DNA of 64,000 nucleotides from Aureimonas altamirensis (GTDB taxonomy: Bacteria; Pseudomonadota; Alphaproteobacteria; Rhizobiales; Rhizobiaceae). The notes beneath the pieces were generated by a model that saw nothing but the letters and a program-made list of their open reading frames with translations, was not told the DNA's origin and ran no database searches. The stretch spans positions 248,001 through 312,000 of the forward strand of contig NZ_BBWQ01000018.1 in assembly GCF_001463885.1 (NCBI RefSeq). Reading direction: 5' to 3'. How positions within the stretch are numbered: position 1 is the stretch's first letter; the number at the start of each line of letters is the position of its first letter. Positions 8,856 to 16,312 of this stretch are shown here, piece by piece. The translations under genes and the position numbers were made by a program.

Positions 8856-9652
8856 GACGCAACGGCTTCCTGGCGCTCGCCTTCCATACCTTCGTCGTCA
8901 TCTTCACGCTGGCGCCCATCGTCACCGTCTGCATCGTCGCGTTTACGCCCAACGGCTATCTGTCGCTGCCGACGTCCGGCTTTTCCCTGCGCTGGTTCCG
9001 CGCCATCGCCGACCGGCCGGAATTCGTCCGGTCGTTCGTGGACAGCCTGTGGCTGGCGGCCGTCGCGTCGACATTGGCGGTCGTGCTGGCGGTGCCGGCG
9101 GCTCTTGCCATCGCACGGCATCGGTTTATCGGGCGGGCGGCGCTGTTGAACCTGTTTCAATCGCCGCTGATGATCCCGCATCTGGTGCTGGGCATCGCCT
9201 TCCTGCGCTTCTTCACCGAAACGGGGCTGGGCGTATCGTCCGCCACGCTGGTGGCAGGCCATCTGGTGGTGGTGTTCCCGTTCGCGCTGCGCCTGGTGCT
9301 GACAGCGTCGGTGGGTATCGACCGGCTGGTGGAAAACGCGGCAGTCTCGCTCGGCGCATCGCGGTGGACGACGTTCCGGCGCATCACGCTGCCGCTGATC
9401 CTGCCGGGCGTCATTTCGGGCTGGATGCTGTCCTTCATTCAAAGCTTCGACGAGGTGACGATGAGCGTCTTCATCTCGACGCCGCAGACGACGACGCTGC
9501 CGGTTCGCCTGTTCCTGTACATCCAGGACAATATCGACCCGCTGGTTGCATCCGTATCGGCCATCCTCATCGCACTGACGGTGGTGGTGATGGTTGTCCT
9601 GGATCGCATTTTCGGAATGGAACGGTTGCTTGTCGGCCCCGGCCGGAACTGA
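8852..9652 (+). CDS. ABC transporter permease (PotC type)
   Basis: A 266-residue permease, partner of the preceding one. Hydrophobic segments run through the protein, and the EAA loop reads ENAAVSLGASRWTTFRRI near the middle. ATGA overlap with the upstream gene supports the start. A 21-base gap carrying AGGAGG separates it from the flavoprotein gene that follows in the same direction, so the transporter and the oxidative enzymes are most likely one transcript. Confidence 0.92.
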   Translation: MRRNGFLALAFHTFVVIFTLAPIVTVCIVAFTPNGYLSLPTSGFSLRWFRAIADRPEFVRSFVDSLWLAAVASTLAVVLAVPAALAIARHRFIGRAALLNLFQSPLMIPHLVLGIAFLRFFTETGLGVSSATLVAGHLVVVFPFALRLVLTASVGIDRLVENAAVSLGASRWTTFRRITLPLILPGVISGWMLSFIQSFDEVTMSVFISTPQTTTLPVRLFLYIQDNIDPLVASVSAILIALTVVVMVVLDRIFGMERLLVGPGRN

Positions 9653-9673
9653 CCGCAGGAGGCAATAATAATC

Positions 9674-10789
9674 ATGGATAGCCAATACGACTTCGCCGTG
9701 ATCGGCGGGGGGCTGGTCGGTGCTGCCTGCGCCTATGGGCTCCAAAGGCAGGGCCTGAAGGTTCTGGTACTGGACGAGGGGGATGTGGCGCGCCGTGCCT
9801 CGCGCGGGAACTTCGCGCTGGTCTGGGTGCAGAGCAAGGGGCTGGGCATGCCCGCCTATGCGCGCTGGACGCGCCAGTCTTCCGATCTCTATCCCGACTT
9901 CGCGGAGCGGGTCGGCGAGGAAGGCGGTTTCGACATCGCCTATCGCAGGCCCGGCGGCTATCATCTGTGCCTATCGCAGGACGAGCTGGACCGCCGCGCC
10001 GAAAACATCCGCCGCCTGCACAACCAGGCCGATGCTGTGCCCTACAGGATCGACGTTCTGGACGGCGACGAAATCCGCCGCCGCTTGCCCGAAGTCGGGC
10101 CCGAGGTTGCCGGCGGCACCTATTGCGCGCTGGACGGCGACGTCAATTCGCTGAAGCTCCTGCGCTCTCTTCACAGTGCCTTCGTGCGTCTCGGCGGAAC
10201 CTACAGGGCGGAAGCGCTGGTAGAGCGGATCGAGCCGGGTGCCGACGGCTTCGGCCTTGTCACGGGGAAGGGGCGCTTCGGCGCCGCGCGTATCCTTCTG
10301 GCAGCCGGGCTCGATAATCCGCGCCTCGGCGCAATGGTCGGCATGGACCTGCCGCTGCGCCCTTTGCGGGGGCAGGTGATCGTGACCGAGAAGACCGAAC
10401 CCTTCCTCGACATGCCCCTGTCCACCGTCCGCCAGACCGACGAGGGCGGCGTCATGATCGGCGACAGCCAGGAAGAGGCTTCCGATTATGACGTCATGCG
10501 GCCGGGCATCCACGCGGTGATGGCCGACAGGGCCATCCGCATGTTTCCGCGCCTCGCCGGGCTGAACGTCGTGCGGACATGGTCGGCGCTGCGGGTCATG
10601 AGCCCGGACGGTTTCCCGATCTACGAGCAGTCGGTCAGCCATCCGGGCGCATTCGCCGCCGCCTGCCACAGCGGTGTCACCCTTGCGGCAGCGCACGCCG
10701 ACGTGCTTGCCCCGGCCCTGGCCGGCGGGCGGCTGGGCGATGCTTTCCAGGATTTCGGTATCAGGAGGTTCCATGTTCAAGCGGCTTGA
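9674..10789 (+). CDS. FAD-dependent oxidoreductase, DAO family (beta subunit of opine-oxidase-like dehydrogenase)
   Basis: A 371-residue flavoprotein of the D-amino-acid oxidase family (relatives: OoxB, HcnC, LhpB, DadA). It would oxidise a C-N bond of an amino or imino acid. The dinucleotide-binding motif VIGGGLVGAACAYGL lies at the N-terminus; RGQVIVTEK in the middle and HSGVTLAAAHADVLAPALAGG at the C-terminus are typical of the DAO fold. AGGAGG precedes the start. The small [2Fe-2S] protein and second flavoprotein encoded next match the alpha/beta/gamma composition of opine oxidase and D-hydroxyproline dehydrogenase. The substrate is not determined; no hydroxyproline epimerase or deaminase is nearby. 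Confidence 0.85.
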   Translation: MDSQYDFAVIGGGLVGAACAYGLQRQGLKVLVLDEGDVARRASRGNFALVWVQSKGLGMPAYARWTRQSSDLYPDFAERVGEEGGFDIAYRRPGGYHLCLSQDELDRRAENIRRLHNQADAVPYRIDVLDGDEIRRRLPEVGPEVAGGTYCALDGDVNSLKLLRSLHSAFVRLGGTYRAEALVERIEPGADGFGLVTGKGRFGAARILLAAGLDNPRLGAMVGMDLPLRPLRGQVIVTEKTEPFLDMPLSTVRQTDEGGVMIGDSQEEASDYDVMRPGIHAVMADRAIRMFPRLAGLNVVRTWSALRVMSPDGFPIYEQSVSHPGAFAAACHSGVTLAAAHADVLAPALAGGRLGDAFQDFGIRRFHVQAA

Positions 10790-11075
10790 GGACATCGGCG
10801 TCGAAGGCGTGGCCTTCACCGTCGACGGCAAGCGCCACACCGGCCGGCGGGGCGATACCGTGGCCGCCGCCTTGCTTGCGGCCGGCGTGGAAACCTGCCG
10901 CACCAGTGCGGTCGGCGGAGTTCCGCGTGCGCCCTACTGCATGATGGGCGTGTGCTTCGAATGCCTCGTCACCATCGACGGTGTGGGCAACCGGCAGGGG
11001 TGCCTCGTGCCCCTGGCCGAGGGCATGCGCGTGGAAACGCAGATCGGACACGGCAAGCGGGAGTTGGGACGATGA
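10773..11075 (+). CDS. (2Fe-2S)-binding subunit, HcnA/LhpF type
   Basis: A 100-residue ferredoxin-like subunit that carries one [2Fe-2S] cluster and passes electrons within the flavin dehydrogenase complex. The ligand pattern is CMMGVCFECLVTIDG followed by QGCL. The start at 10773 has a perfect AGGAGG five bases upstream, inside the end of the preceding gene (17-base overlap), and the stop overlaps the next start as ATGA. Proteins of this size and motif are gamma subunits of HcnABC-like cyanide synthases and of opine/hydroxyproline dehydrogenases. Confidence 0.87.
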   Translation: MFKRLEDIGVEGVAFTVDGKRHTGRRGDTVAAALLAAGVETCRTSAVGGVPRAPYCMMGVCFECLVTIDGVGNRQGCLVPLAEGMRVETQIGHGKRELGR

Positions 11076-12508
11076 CACCATTGGGCGACGTCACGGCCCT
11101 TGCCGACAGCTACGATCTGGTCGTCATCGGGGCCGGCCCGGCAGGAATGGCGGCCGCCACACTGGCCGCCGGCAAGGGGGCGTCGACGCTCCTTGTCGAC
11201 GAAAATCCGGGGCCGGGCGGCCAGATCTATCGCGGCATCACGACAACGCCGCTTCAGGAAAAGGCGCTTCTGGGCGTCGATTACTGGCGCGGAGATGCCA
11301 TCGCCACGGCCTTCCGCAACAGCGAAGCCGCCTATCTGCCGTCCGCGACCGTCTGGCAGGCGGCAAAGGGCTTCGAGCTTGGCATTTCGGCACATGGCAA
11401 AACGCGCATGATCCATGCCCGCCGGGTGATCGGTGCGACGGGGGCCCTTGAGCGCCCGTTCCCCATTCCTGGATGGACGCTACCCGGCGTCATGACGGCG
11501 GGCGCGGCGCAAACGCTTCTCAAGGCAAGCGGGATCGCCATGGACGGCCGCGTAGTGCTGGCCGGCAGCGGCCCCCTGCTATGGCTGATCGCGGCACAGT
11601 ATCTGGCCGCGGGCCGGCCCATCGAGGCAATTCTGGATACAACCCCGCGCGGCAACTGGCGCCATGCGGTGGGCGGCATCGCCGGTTTCGCGACATCGCC
11701 CTATCTGCGCAAGGGCCTCGGCCTGCTTTTGAAGGTGCGCCGTTCGGTCAAGGTCGTTTCGGGCGTCACGGCCATCGAGGCGCTGGGCCATGCACGGCTG
11801 GAAACGGTGCGCTACACCAGCGGCGGCCGGGAGACGGTTATTCCCGTGGACCATCTCCTGCTGCATCAGGGCGTCGTGCCCAATGTCAATCTGGCCAGTT
11901 CCATGGGCTGCGAGATCGTCTGGGACGATGTGCAGGCAGCCTTCTGCCCCAAGGTGGATGGCTTCGGGGAAACGAGCATCGAGGGCTTCGCCATCGCCGG
12001 CGACGGTGCGGGCATTGCCGGCGCGGAAGCTGCGGCCGAACGTGGCCGGCTTGCCGCATTGGGGGCGCTGGCCGCCCTCGGCCGGATCACGGCCGTGCAG
12101 CGCGACGAAGCGGCCGGGCCCATCCGTGCGGTGCTGAACCGCTACGACAAGGGCCGCGGTTTCCTCGACGCGCTTTATCGACCGGCCCCGCAATTCCGGG
12201 TGGCGGCAGACGATGCCATCGCCTGTCGCTGCGAGGAGGTGACGGGCGGGCAGGTGCGTGATGCCGTGACACGGCTTGGCGTCACCGGGCCCAACCAGCT
12301 CAAATCCTTCCTGCGGTGCGGTATGGGGCCGTGCCAGGGGCGGCTCTGCGGCCTGACCATCACCGAGACCATCGCCGAGGCGCGGGGCGTTTCGCCGGAG
12401 GCGGTCGGTTACTACCGGTTGCGGGCGCCCATCAAGCCGATCACGCTGGCCGAGCTTGCCTCGCTTGAGAAGGCGGATGAGGAAGTCCGCATGGTGGCGC
12501 GTGGCTGA
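11072..12508 (+). CDS. FAD/NAD(P)-binding oxidoreductase with C-terminal [2Fe-2S] domain (OoxA/HcnB type)
   Basis: A 478-residue alpha subunit of the three-part dehydrogenase. An N-terminal FAD motif VVIGAGPAGMAAA (near 17-29) begins a pyridine-nucleotide-disulphide-type fold; VVLAGSGPLLWLIA is the second dinucleotide motif. The C-terminal part (from ~390) has CRCEEVTGGQV and then LRCGMGPCQGRLCG, a BFD-like cysteine set for a further [2Fe-2S] cluster. The start is fixed by the ATGA overlap with the small iron-sulphur subunit. OoxA of opine oxidase and HcnB have the same layout. Confidence 0.87.
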   Translation: MTPLGDVTALADSYDLVVIGAGPAGMAAATLAAGKGASTLLVDENPGPGGQIYRGITTTPLQEKALLGVDYWRGDAIATAFRNSEAAYLPSATVWQAAKGFELGISAHGKTRMIHARRVIGATGALERPFPIPGWTLPGVMTAGAAQTLLKASGIAMDGRVVLAGSGPLLWLIAAQYLAAGRPIEAILDTTPRGNWRHAVGGIAGFATSPYLRKGLGLLLKVRRSVKVVSGVTAIEALGHARLETVRYTSGGRETVIPVDHLLLHQGVVPNVNLASSMGCEIVWDDVQAAFCPKVDGFGETSIEGFAIAGDGAGIAGAEAAAERGRLAALGALAALGRITAVQRDEAAGPIRAVLNRYDKGRGFLDALYRPAPQFRVAADDAIACRCEEVTGGQVRDAVTRLGVTGPNQLKSFLRCGMGPCQGRLCGLTITETIAEARGVSPEAVGYYRLRAPIKPITLAELASLEKADEEVRMVARG

Positions 12509-13625
12509 GGGCCGGACGACCAGCGACGTGATCATTGCCGGCGGCGGATTGCATGGCTGTTCGGCAGCCCTGCAACTCAGCATGCGCGGCGCGCGCGTGA
12601 CGGTGGTGGAAAAGGACTATCCCGGCCGCCACGCTTCCGGCGTCAATGCCGGGGGCGTGCGGCGGCTGGGCCGGGCCCTGCCCGAAATTCCGCTGAGCCT
12701 GCGCGCCATGGAAATGTGGCACGACATCGAAACGCTCGTCGACGATGGCTGCGGCTTCGAATCCGAAGGGCAGGTCAAGGTTGCCGAAAGCGAGGCGGAC
12801 ATGGAGACCTGCCGCGCCCGGCGTGAAACCCTCGTTGCGGAAGGCTTTACGCATGAAGAGGTGATCGACCGCCACGAGTTGCGGACACTGGTGCCGCATA
12901 TCGCCGATCATTGCGTCGGCGGTCTCGTCAGCCGTGGCGATGGCGCCGCGCTGCCTTTCCGCACGGTGCTTGCCTTCCGCAACAAGGCGAAGGCGCTTGG
13001 CGCGCGCTTCATCGAGGGCGAGCGTGTCGTTTCCCTTGCCCGCACGGGCAAGGTGTGGACCGCCACCACCGATGCGGGAACGCGCCTCGAGGCGCCGGTG
13101 GTCATCAATGCCGCCGGTGCCTGGGCCGGACGCCTGGCGGAGATGGCGGGCGACCGCGCGCCGGTGGAAGCCGTCGCCCCGATGCTGATGATCACCGAGC
13201 GCCGGGCTCCTTTCTTGAGGCCTGTTGTTGGCGCCACGTCCCGGACATTGTCTTTCAAGCAGTTCGCCAACGGCACGGTGCTGATCGGCGGTGGTTATCT
13301 CGGACGGCCGGATACCGATACCAACCGCACCGAACTGGACTATCGGAAGCTGGCGGAAAATGCCCGCACCGTCCACGACCTGTTTCCCATCATGCGCGAC
13401 GCCCGCATCGTGCGCGCATGGGCGGGCATCGAGGCGCGGATGCCCGACGGCATTCCCGTCATCGGCGCATCGGCCGTGGCCGAGGGCCTGTTCCATTCCT
13501 TCGGCTATTCGCTGCACGGCTTTCAGCTTGGGCCGGTAACCGGCGTGGTGCTGGCCGACCTGATCCAGAACGGCCAGTCGAACCTGCCGATCGCCGCCTT
13601 CTCGATCTCCCGTTTCGCCGCGTAG
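12477..13625 (+). CDS. FAD-dependent oxidoreductase, DAO family
   Basis: A second flavoprotein of the D-amino-acid oxidase family, about 382 residues, distinct from the one at 9674. Motifs: VIIAGGGLHGCSAALQL for FAD binding and GRHASGVNAGGVRRLGR, which marks a particular subfamily of rhizobial oxidases found beside opine-oxidase-like genes. It may act on the product or a sister substrate of the three-part enzyme. Two starts are possible: ATG 12477 with GAGAAGG four bases upstream (chosen), or GTG 12501 without a good site but closer to family N-termini. Either overlaps the preceding gene. Confidence 0.82.
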   Translation: MRKSAWWRVAEGRTTSDVIIAGGGLHGCSAALQLSMRGARVTVVEKDYPGRHASGVNAGGVRRLGRALPEIPLSLRAMEMWHDIETLVDDGCGFESEGQVKVAESEADMETCRARRETLVAEGFTHEEVIDRHELRTLVPHIADHCVGGLVSRGDGAALPFRTVLAFRNKAKALGARFIEGERVVSLARTGKVWTATTDAGTRLEAPVVINAAGAWAGRLAEMAGDRAPVEAVAPMLMITERRAPFLRPVVGATSRTLSFKQFANGTVLIGGGYLGRPDTDTNRTELDYRKLAENARTVHDLFPIMRDARIVRAWAGIEARMPDGIPVIGASAVAEGLFHSFGYSLHGFQLGPVTGVVLADLIQNGQSNLPIAAFSISRFAA

Positions 13626-13679
13626 CGCTTGCGCTTCGCACACCTTGAAAATCCATTCCAGACAAGGAGTTATATTGGT

Positions 13680-14024
13680 ATGGTAAAGCGTAGCCTTCAA
13701 ACCCCGATCATGCATCGCTTCGTCGAGCATAACGGCTTCATCGCCTTTGGCGGTCTCATCGCCGACGATCTAACACAGACGATGGGCGGCCAGACGGCAC
13801 AGATCTGCCAGAAGCTGGACAAGCTGCTTGCCGAGGCCGGCACCGACAAGAGCAAGCTCATCTCCGCCATGCTGTACGTGACGGACATGGGCCAGAAGGC
13901 CGAGATGAACCAGGCCTGGACGTCCTGGATCGAGGCCGCCGACCTGCCCACCCGCGCCACGATCGGCGTTGCCGATCTTGGCAAGAACGTCCTGATCGAG
14001 GTGGTGGTGACGGCTGCCGCCTGA
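13680..14024 (+). CDS. RidA family protein
   Basis: A 114-residue member of the RidA/YjgF/UK114 family, which hydrolyses reactive enamines and imines to keto acids plus ammonia. The sequence shows the family pattern FIAFGGLIADD, a central AMLYVTDM, and a C-terminal LPTRATIGVADLGKNVLIEV, where the conserved Arg contacts the carboxylate. AAGGAG lies ten bases before the ATG. As last gene of an operon with three flavin subunits that oxidise C-N bonds, its likely job is to clear the imine product. Note that it is a RidA paralogue (Rid2/3-like wording possible), not necessarily RidA itself. Confidence 0.88.
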   Translation: MVKRSLQTPIMHRFVEHNGFIAFGGLIADDLTQTMGGQTAQICQKLDKLLAEAGTDKSKLISAMLYVTDMGQKAEMNQAWTSWIEAADLPTRATIGVADLGKNVLIEVVVTAAA

Positions 14025-14030
14025 TCGGCA

Positions 14031-14678
14031 TCAGCCGCGACGACGCGGCGGCATTTCCAGGACGTGAGGGTAGAGTTCCTTGCGGAACACGGTTTCCAGC
14101 CGTCGCAACTCGGACACGACATCCGGGTGGTCATCCACCCGGATGTCCCATAGGGGATATTCCTCGGCACCAACGATATAGACGTTCGCCGACCTTTCTC
14201 CTGCCCGGTCGCCGCCGGCTGCCACGCCGGCCGCGATGGCGGCGATCAGCCGGTGCACCAGCTCGGCTCCGGCATCCTGCTCGAATGCCTGCAGCATGGC
14301 CTCCAGCACGCTCGGGCCTTCAAGCCGGTTGCCCTGCACACTGACGTTGCGGTCCGTTCTGTGGCCGGCCCAGGGAAGGCAGTCCTCTCCTGTGAAGGCA
14401 TAGGCGCGGCCCTCCTTGTCGATGGCGGCCACCTGCCGCTTGTGGCGCTCCGCATCGTCATCCAGCACGGTTTCCACCGTTCCGTGCGCGGAAACGCTCA
14501 GCGACAAAAGCTTGACGCCATCGATGCCGAGATAAGGGTTCACCAGAGCCTGTGTCGCAAAAGCCCCGAAGCCCGGATAGGCGTAGGACAGAAATTTGCC
14601 GACTGCCGGCATCTCGGTCGCTGCCGCCACCCCGAACTGGTTGGTTCGGGGGCATCTGGCGGCGATGGACAAGGTCAT
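14031..14678 (-). CDS. DUF1028 family protein (Ntn-hydrolase fold)
   Basis: A 215-residue DUF1028 protein, a family with an Ntn-hydrolase fold whose substrates are largely unknown. The N-terminus MTLSIAARCPRTNQFGVAAA and the following GFGAFATQALVNPYLG are hallmark stretches, and GRAYAFTGEDCLPWAGHRT is the conserved middle. It is convergent with the RidA gene (six bases between stops) and lies 78 bases downstream of, and in the same direction as, the 2-oxoadipate dioxygenase gene, so those two are probably cotranscribed. A hydrolytic step on an amide or N-acyl substrate is plausible but not shown. Confidence 0.85.
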   Translation of the reverse strand: MTLSIAARCPRTNQFGVAAATEMPAVGKFLSYAYPGFGAFATQALVNPYLGIDGVKLLSLSVSAHGTVETVLDDDAERHKRQVAAIDKEGRAYAFTGEDCLPWAGHRTDRNVSVQGNRLEGPSVLEAMLQAFEQDAGAELVHRLIAAIAAGVAAGGDRAGERSANVYIVGAEEYPLWDIRVDDHPDVVSELRRLETVFRKELYPHVLEMPPRRRG

Positions 14679-14756
14679 TGAGCGGGCTCCATGGGTGGCG
14701 GCAAGGTGACGCCAGCAGATGGGGCCTCAGGCATTGCAGTCAATGCAGCCCGCCTG

Positions 14757-16157
14757 TCAGGCGGCGGTGCGGGCGCCCAATGTTGCGAGGGTGGATTGCA
14801 GCGATTGCATCTCCCTGGCGCGATAAAGCTCCATCTCGTCCAGGACGGGCCGGCCGAGTGCCTGTTCGAATGCGGCCTTGCTGCCGCTGGCGGCGGCGTC
14901 CGACTGCGCGTCCGTCCCAAGGTTGGACTGGAAGATGCCGGCTGCCGATACGGGCAGGAAGTCTTCATAGACGATCGGGTCGCAGACGGCATGGCCGGCC
15001 GCCAGAAGGCTTTCGATATCCCCGGCGGTTTGCCCGGCCCGGGCGGCGGCGAGGCCCTTATCGGTTGGGGAGTAGCGAAAGAACGCCAATCCTTCGGACC
15101 GCATCGTCTGCCAGTCGTCCGGAAAGGCACTGAGGTGCCGGGCAAGGCTTGCAATGTACCCCGACGCGCCGGTGCCGGCAGCGTCGAGCGAGCCGGACTT
15201 GCGAACCTCGGCCAGCAACGTGTCGTAAAGCGCGCGCCCCTTCGGCGTCAGGGCCGCCCCGCGCTGCTCGATCTCGCCGAAACGGGCGGTGTGCCGCCCG
15301 GCGGCGTGGCCATCCGCCTCGGGAAACAGGATATCCTCCTCCAGCGCCTTGAAGCTTGTCTGCCGCAAGAGGATCGGGCAACGGCGCGGCGGCGGGCCCT
15401 CGATCACCGCCTTCGGCACGATGCCCTGCGCCGGCATGCCAGCCTGCACGGCATCGATATCCAGCGTGCGCGGCGTCAGATGGTTGATGTGGGGTCCCTT
15501 GAAGCAGACGATATCGGCAATCAGGCGATGCTCGGCGGCAAGCGCGGCGTAGGTGGCCGCATCCACCGTCGCCTCTGAATGCCAGCGGAAAGTTTCGAGC
15601 GCCTGTGCGATGAAAAGCTTCGCCTGGTCGGGCGTCAACCCGCCCTGCGCCTCGTGAAGCGATGCCAGCTCCAGAGCCTTCGGCGTGAATATGCGACGCC
15701 TGGCCAGGATGGCGGCGGCCTTCGCGCGCAGCGCCGCGTCTTCGATCAGGTCCAGCCGCAGCAGCGAGGTGAAGACCCGGAAAGGGTTTTTCGCCAAGGC
15801 CGCATCGTCCACCGGCCGGAATGCCGTGGAATGAACGGGGATGCCGGCCACGGCAAGGTCGTAGTACCCCACCGGATACATCCCCATCACTGCGAACAGG
15901 CGCCCGATGTCGAAGAGTTCGGCCTCGGTGCCGAGCCGGATGGCGCCATGCCGCTCGTCCGACAGGCGATCCAGCTCTCCGGCGCGGTCCAACCGGGCCG
16001 CAAGGTCTGCGTCCGCCTTCAGTGTGCCGGAGTTCACTTCGGCCACCAACTGCATGAGCGTGCCATATTGCGGCACCTCCTGCCGGTACATGTCGGACAT
16101 CGCGCGCGAGAAACCGGCGCGGATTTCGTCAGCGGGCATGAAAACGCCGGATGTCAT
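14757..16157 (-). CDS. hglS: 2-oxoadipate dioxygenase/decarboxylase (HglS/YdcJ, DUF1338)
   Basis: A 466-residue DUF1338 protein. The characterised Pseudomonas putida HglS converts 2-oxoadipate to D-2-hydroxyglutarate with Fe(II) and O2, an end step of D-lysine breakdown. The key residues I recall for that enzyme line up almost by number: His70 and Arg74 in RHGAIR, His226 in HINHLTPR, and a Glu at 295 in RFGEIEQRG, giving the two-His-one-Glu iron site. The ATG at 16157 has GAAGGAG six bases upstream; the open frame continues further but without a site. DUF1028 follows in the same direction. The presence of this enzyme suggests the local pathway ends in 2-oxoadipate or a related 2-oxo diacid. 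Confidence 0.85.
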   Translation of the reverse strand: MTSGVFMPADEIRAGFSRAMSDMYRQEVPQYGTLMQLVAEVNSGTLKADADLAARLDRAGELDRLSDERHGAIRLGTEAELFDIGRLFAVMGMYPVGYYDLAVAGIPVHSTAFRPVDDAALAKNPFRVFTSLLRLDLIEDAALRAKAAAILARRRIFTPKALELASLHEAQGGLTPDQAKLFIAQALETFRWHSEATVDAATYAALAAEHRLIADIVCFKGPHINHLTPRTLDIDAVQAGMPAQGIVPKAVIEGPPPRRCPILLRQTSFKALEEDILFPEADGHAAGRHTARFGEIEQRGAALTPKGRALYDTLLAEVRKSGSLDAAGTGASGYIASLARHLSAFPDDWQTMRSEGLAFFRYSPTDKGLAAARAGQTAGDIESLLAAGHAVCDPIVYEDFLPVSAAGIFQSNLGTDAQSDAAASGSKAAFEQALGRPVLDEMELYRAREMQSLQSTLATLGARTAA

Positions 16158-16247
16158 GGATGGCGACTCCTTCTTGTGTCGAAAGGGTAGGCGGCCCGTC
16201 TTGGCGCGCCTGTGCGCAGCCGACAAGCGATGGATGTTCGCCAGGCC

Positions 16248-16262
16248 ATTCCAAGCCGGAAT
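16248..16262. promoter_or_regulatory. Short dyad between hglS and glycosyltransferase
   Basis: ATTCC at 16248-16252 and GGAAT at 16258-16262 are exact inverted repeats with a five-base spacer, in the 155-base divergent gap. It could be an operator for either gene; no regulator is adjacent. Weak evidence. Confidence 0.25.
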
Positions 16263-16312
16263 ACCGCGGGGGACGCACCCGTTTTGATTAGGCCTCTGGC
16301 GCATTTGACGAA

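Noticed and set aside
9674-12508. HcnABC hydrogen cyanide synthase
   Set aside because: Only the general three-subunit architecture is shared; the linked importer and RidA point to catabolism rather than cyanide production.
9674-13625. Hydroxyproline catabolism as the role of the flavoenzyme cluster
   Set aside because: The subunit layout resembles LhpBEF, but no hydroxyproline epimerase, pyrroline deaminase or ketoglutarate-semialdehyde dehydrogenase is present.
14034-14049. GCCGCG-ACGA-CGCGGC hairpin at the RidA/DUF1028 junction as a terminator
   Set aside because: Lies inside the DUF1028 coding end, short stem, no T tract; may be chance in GC-rich DNA.
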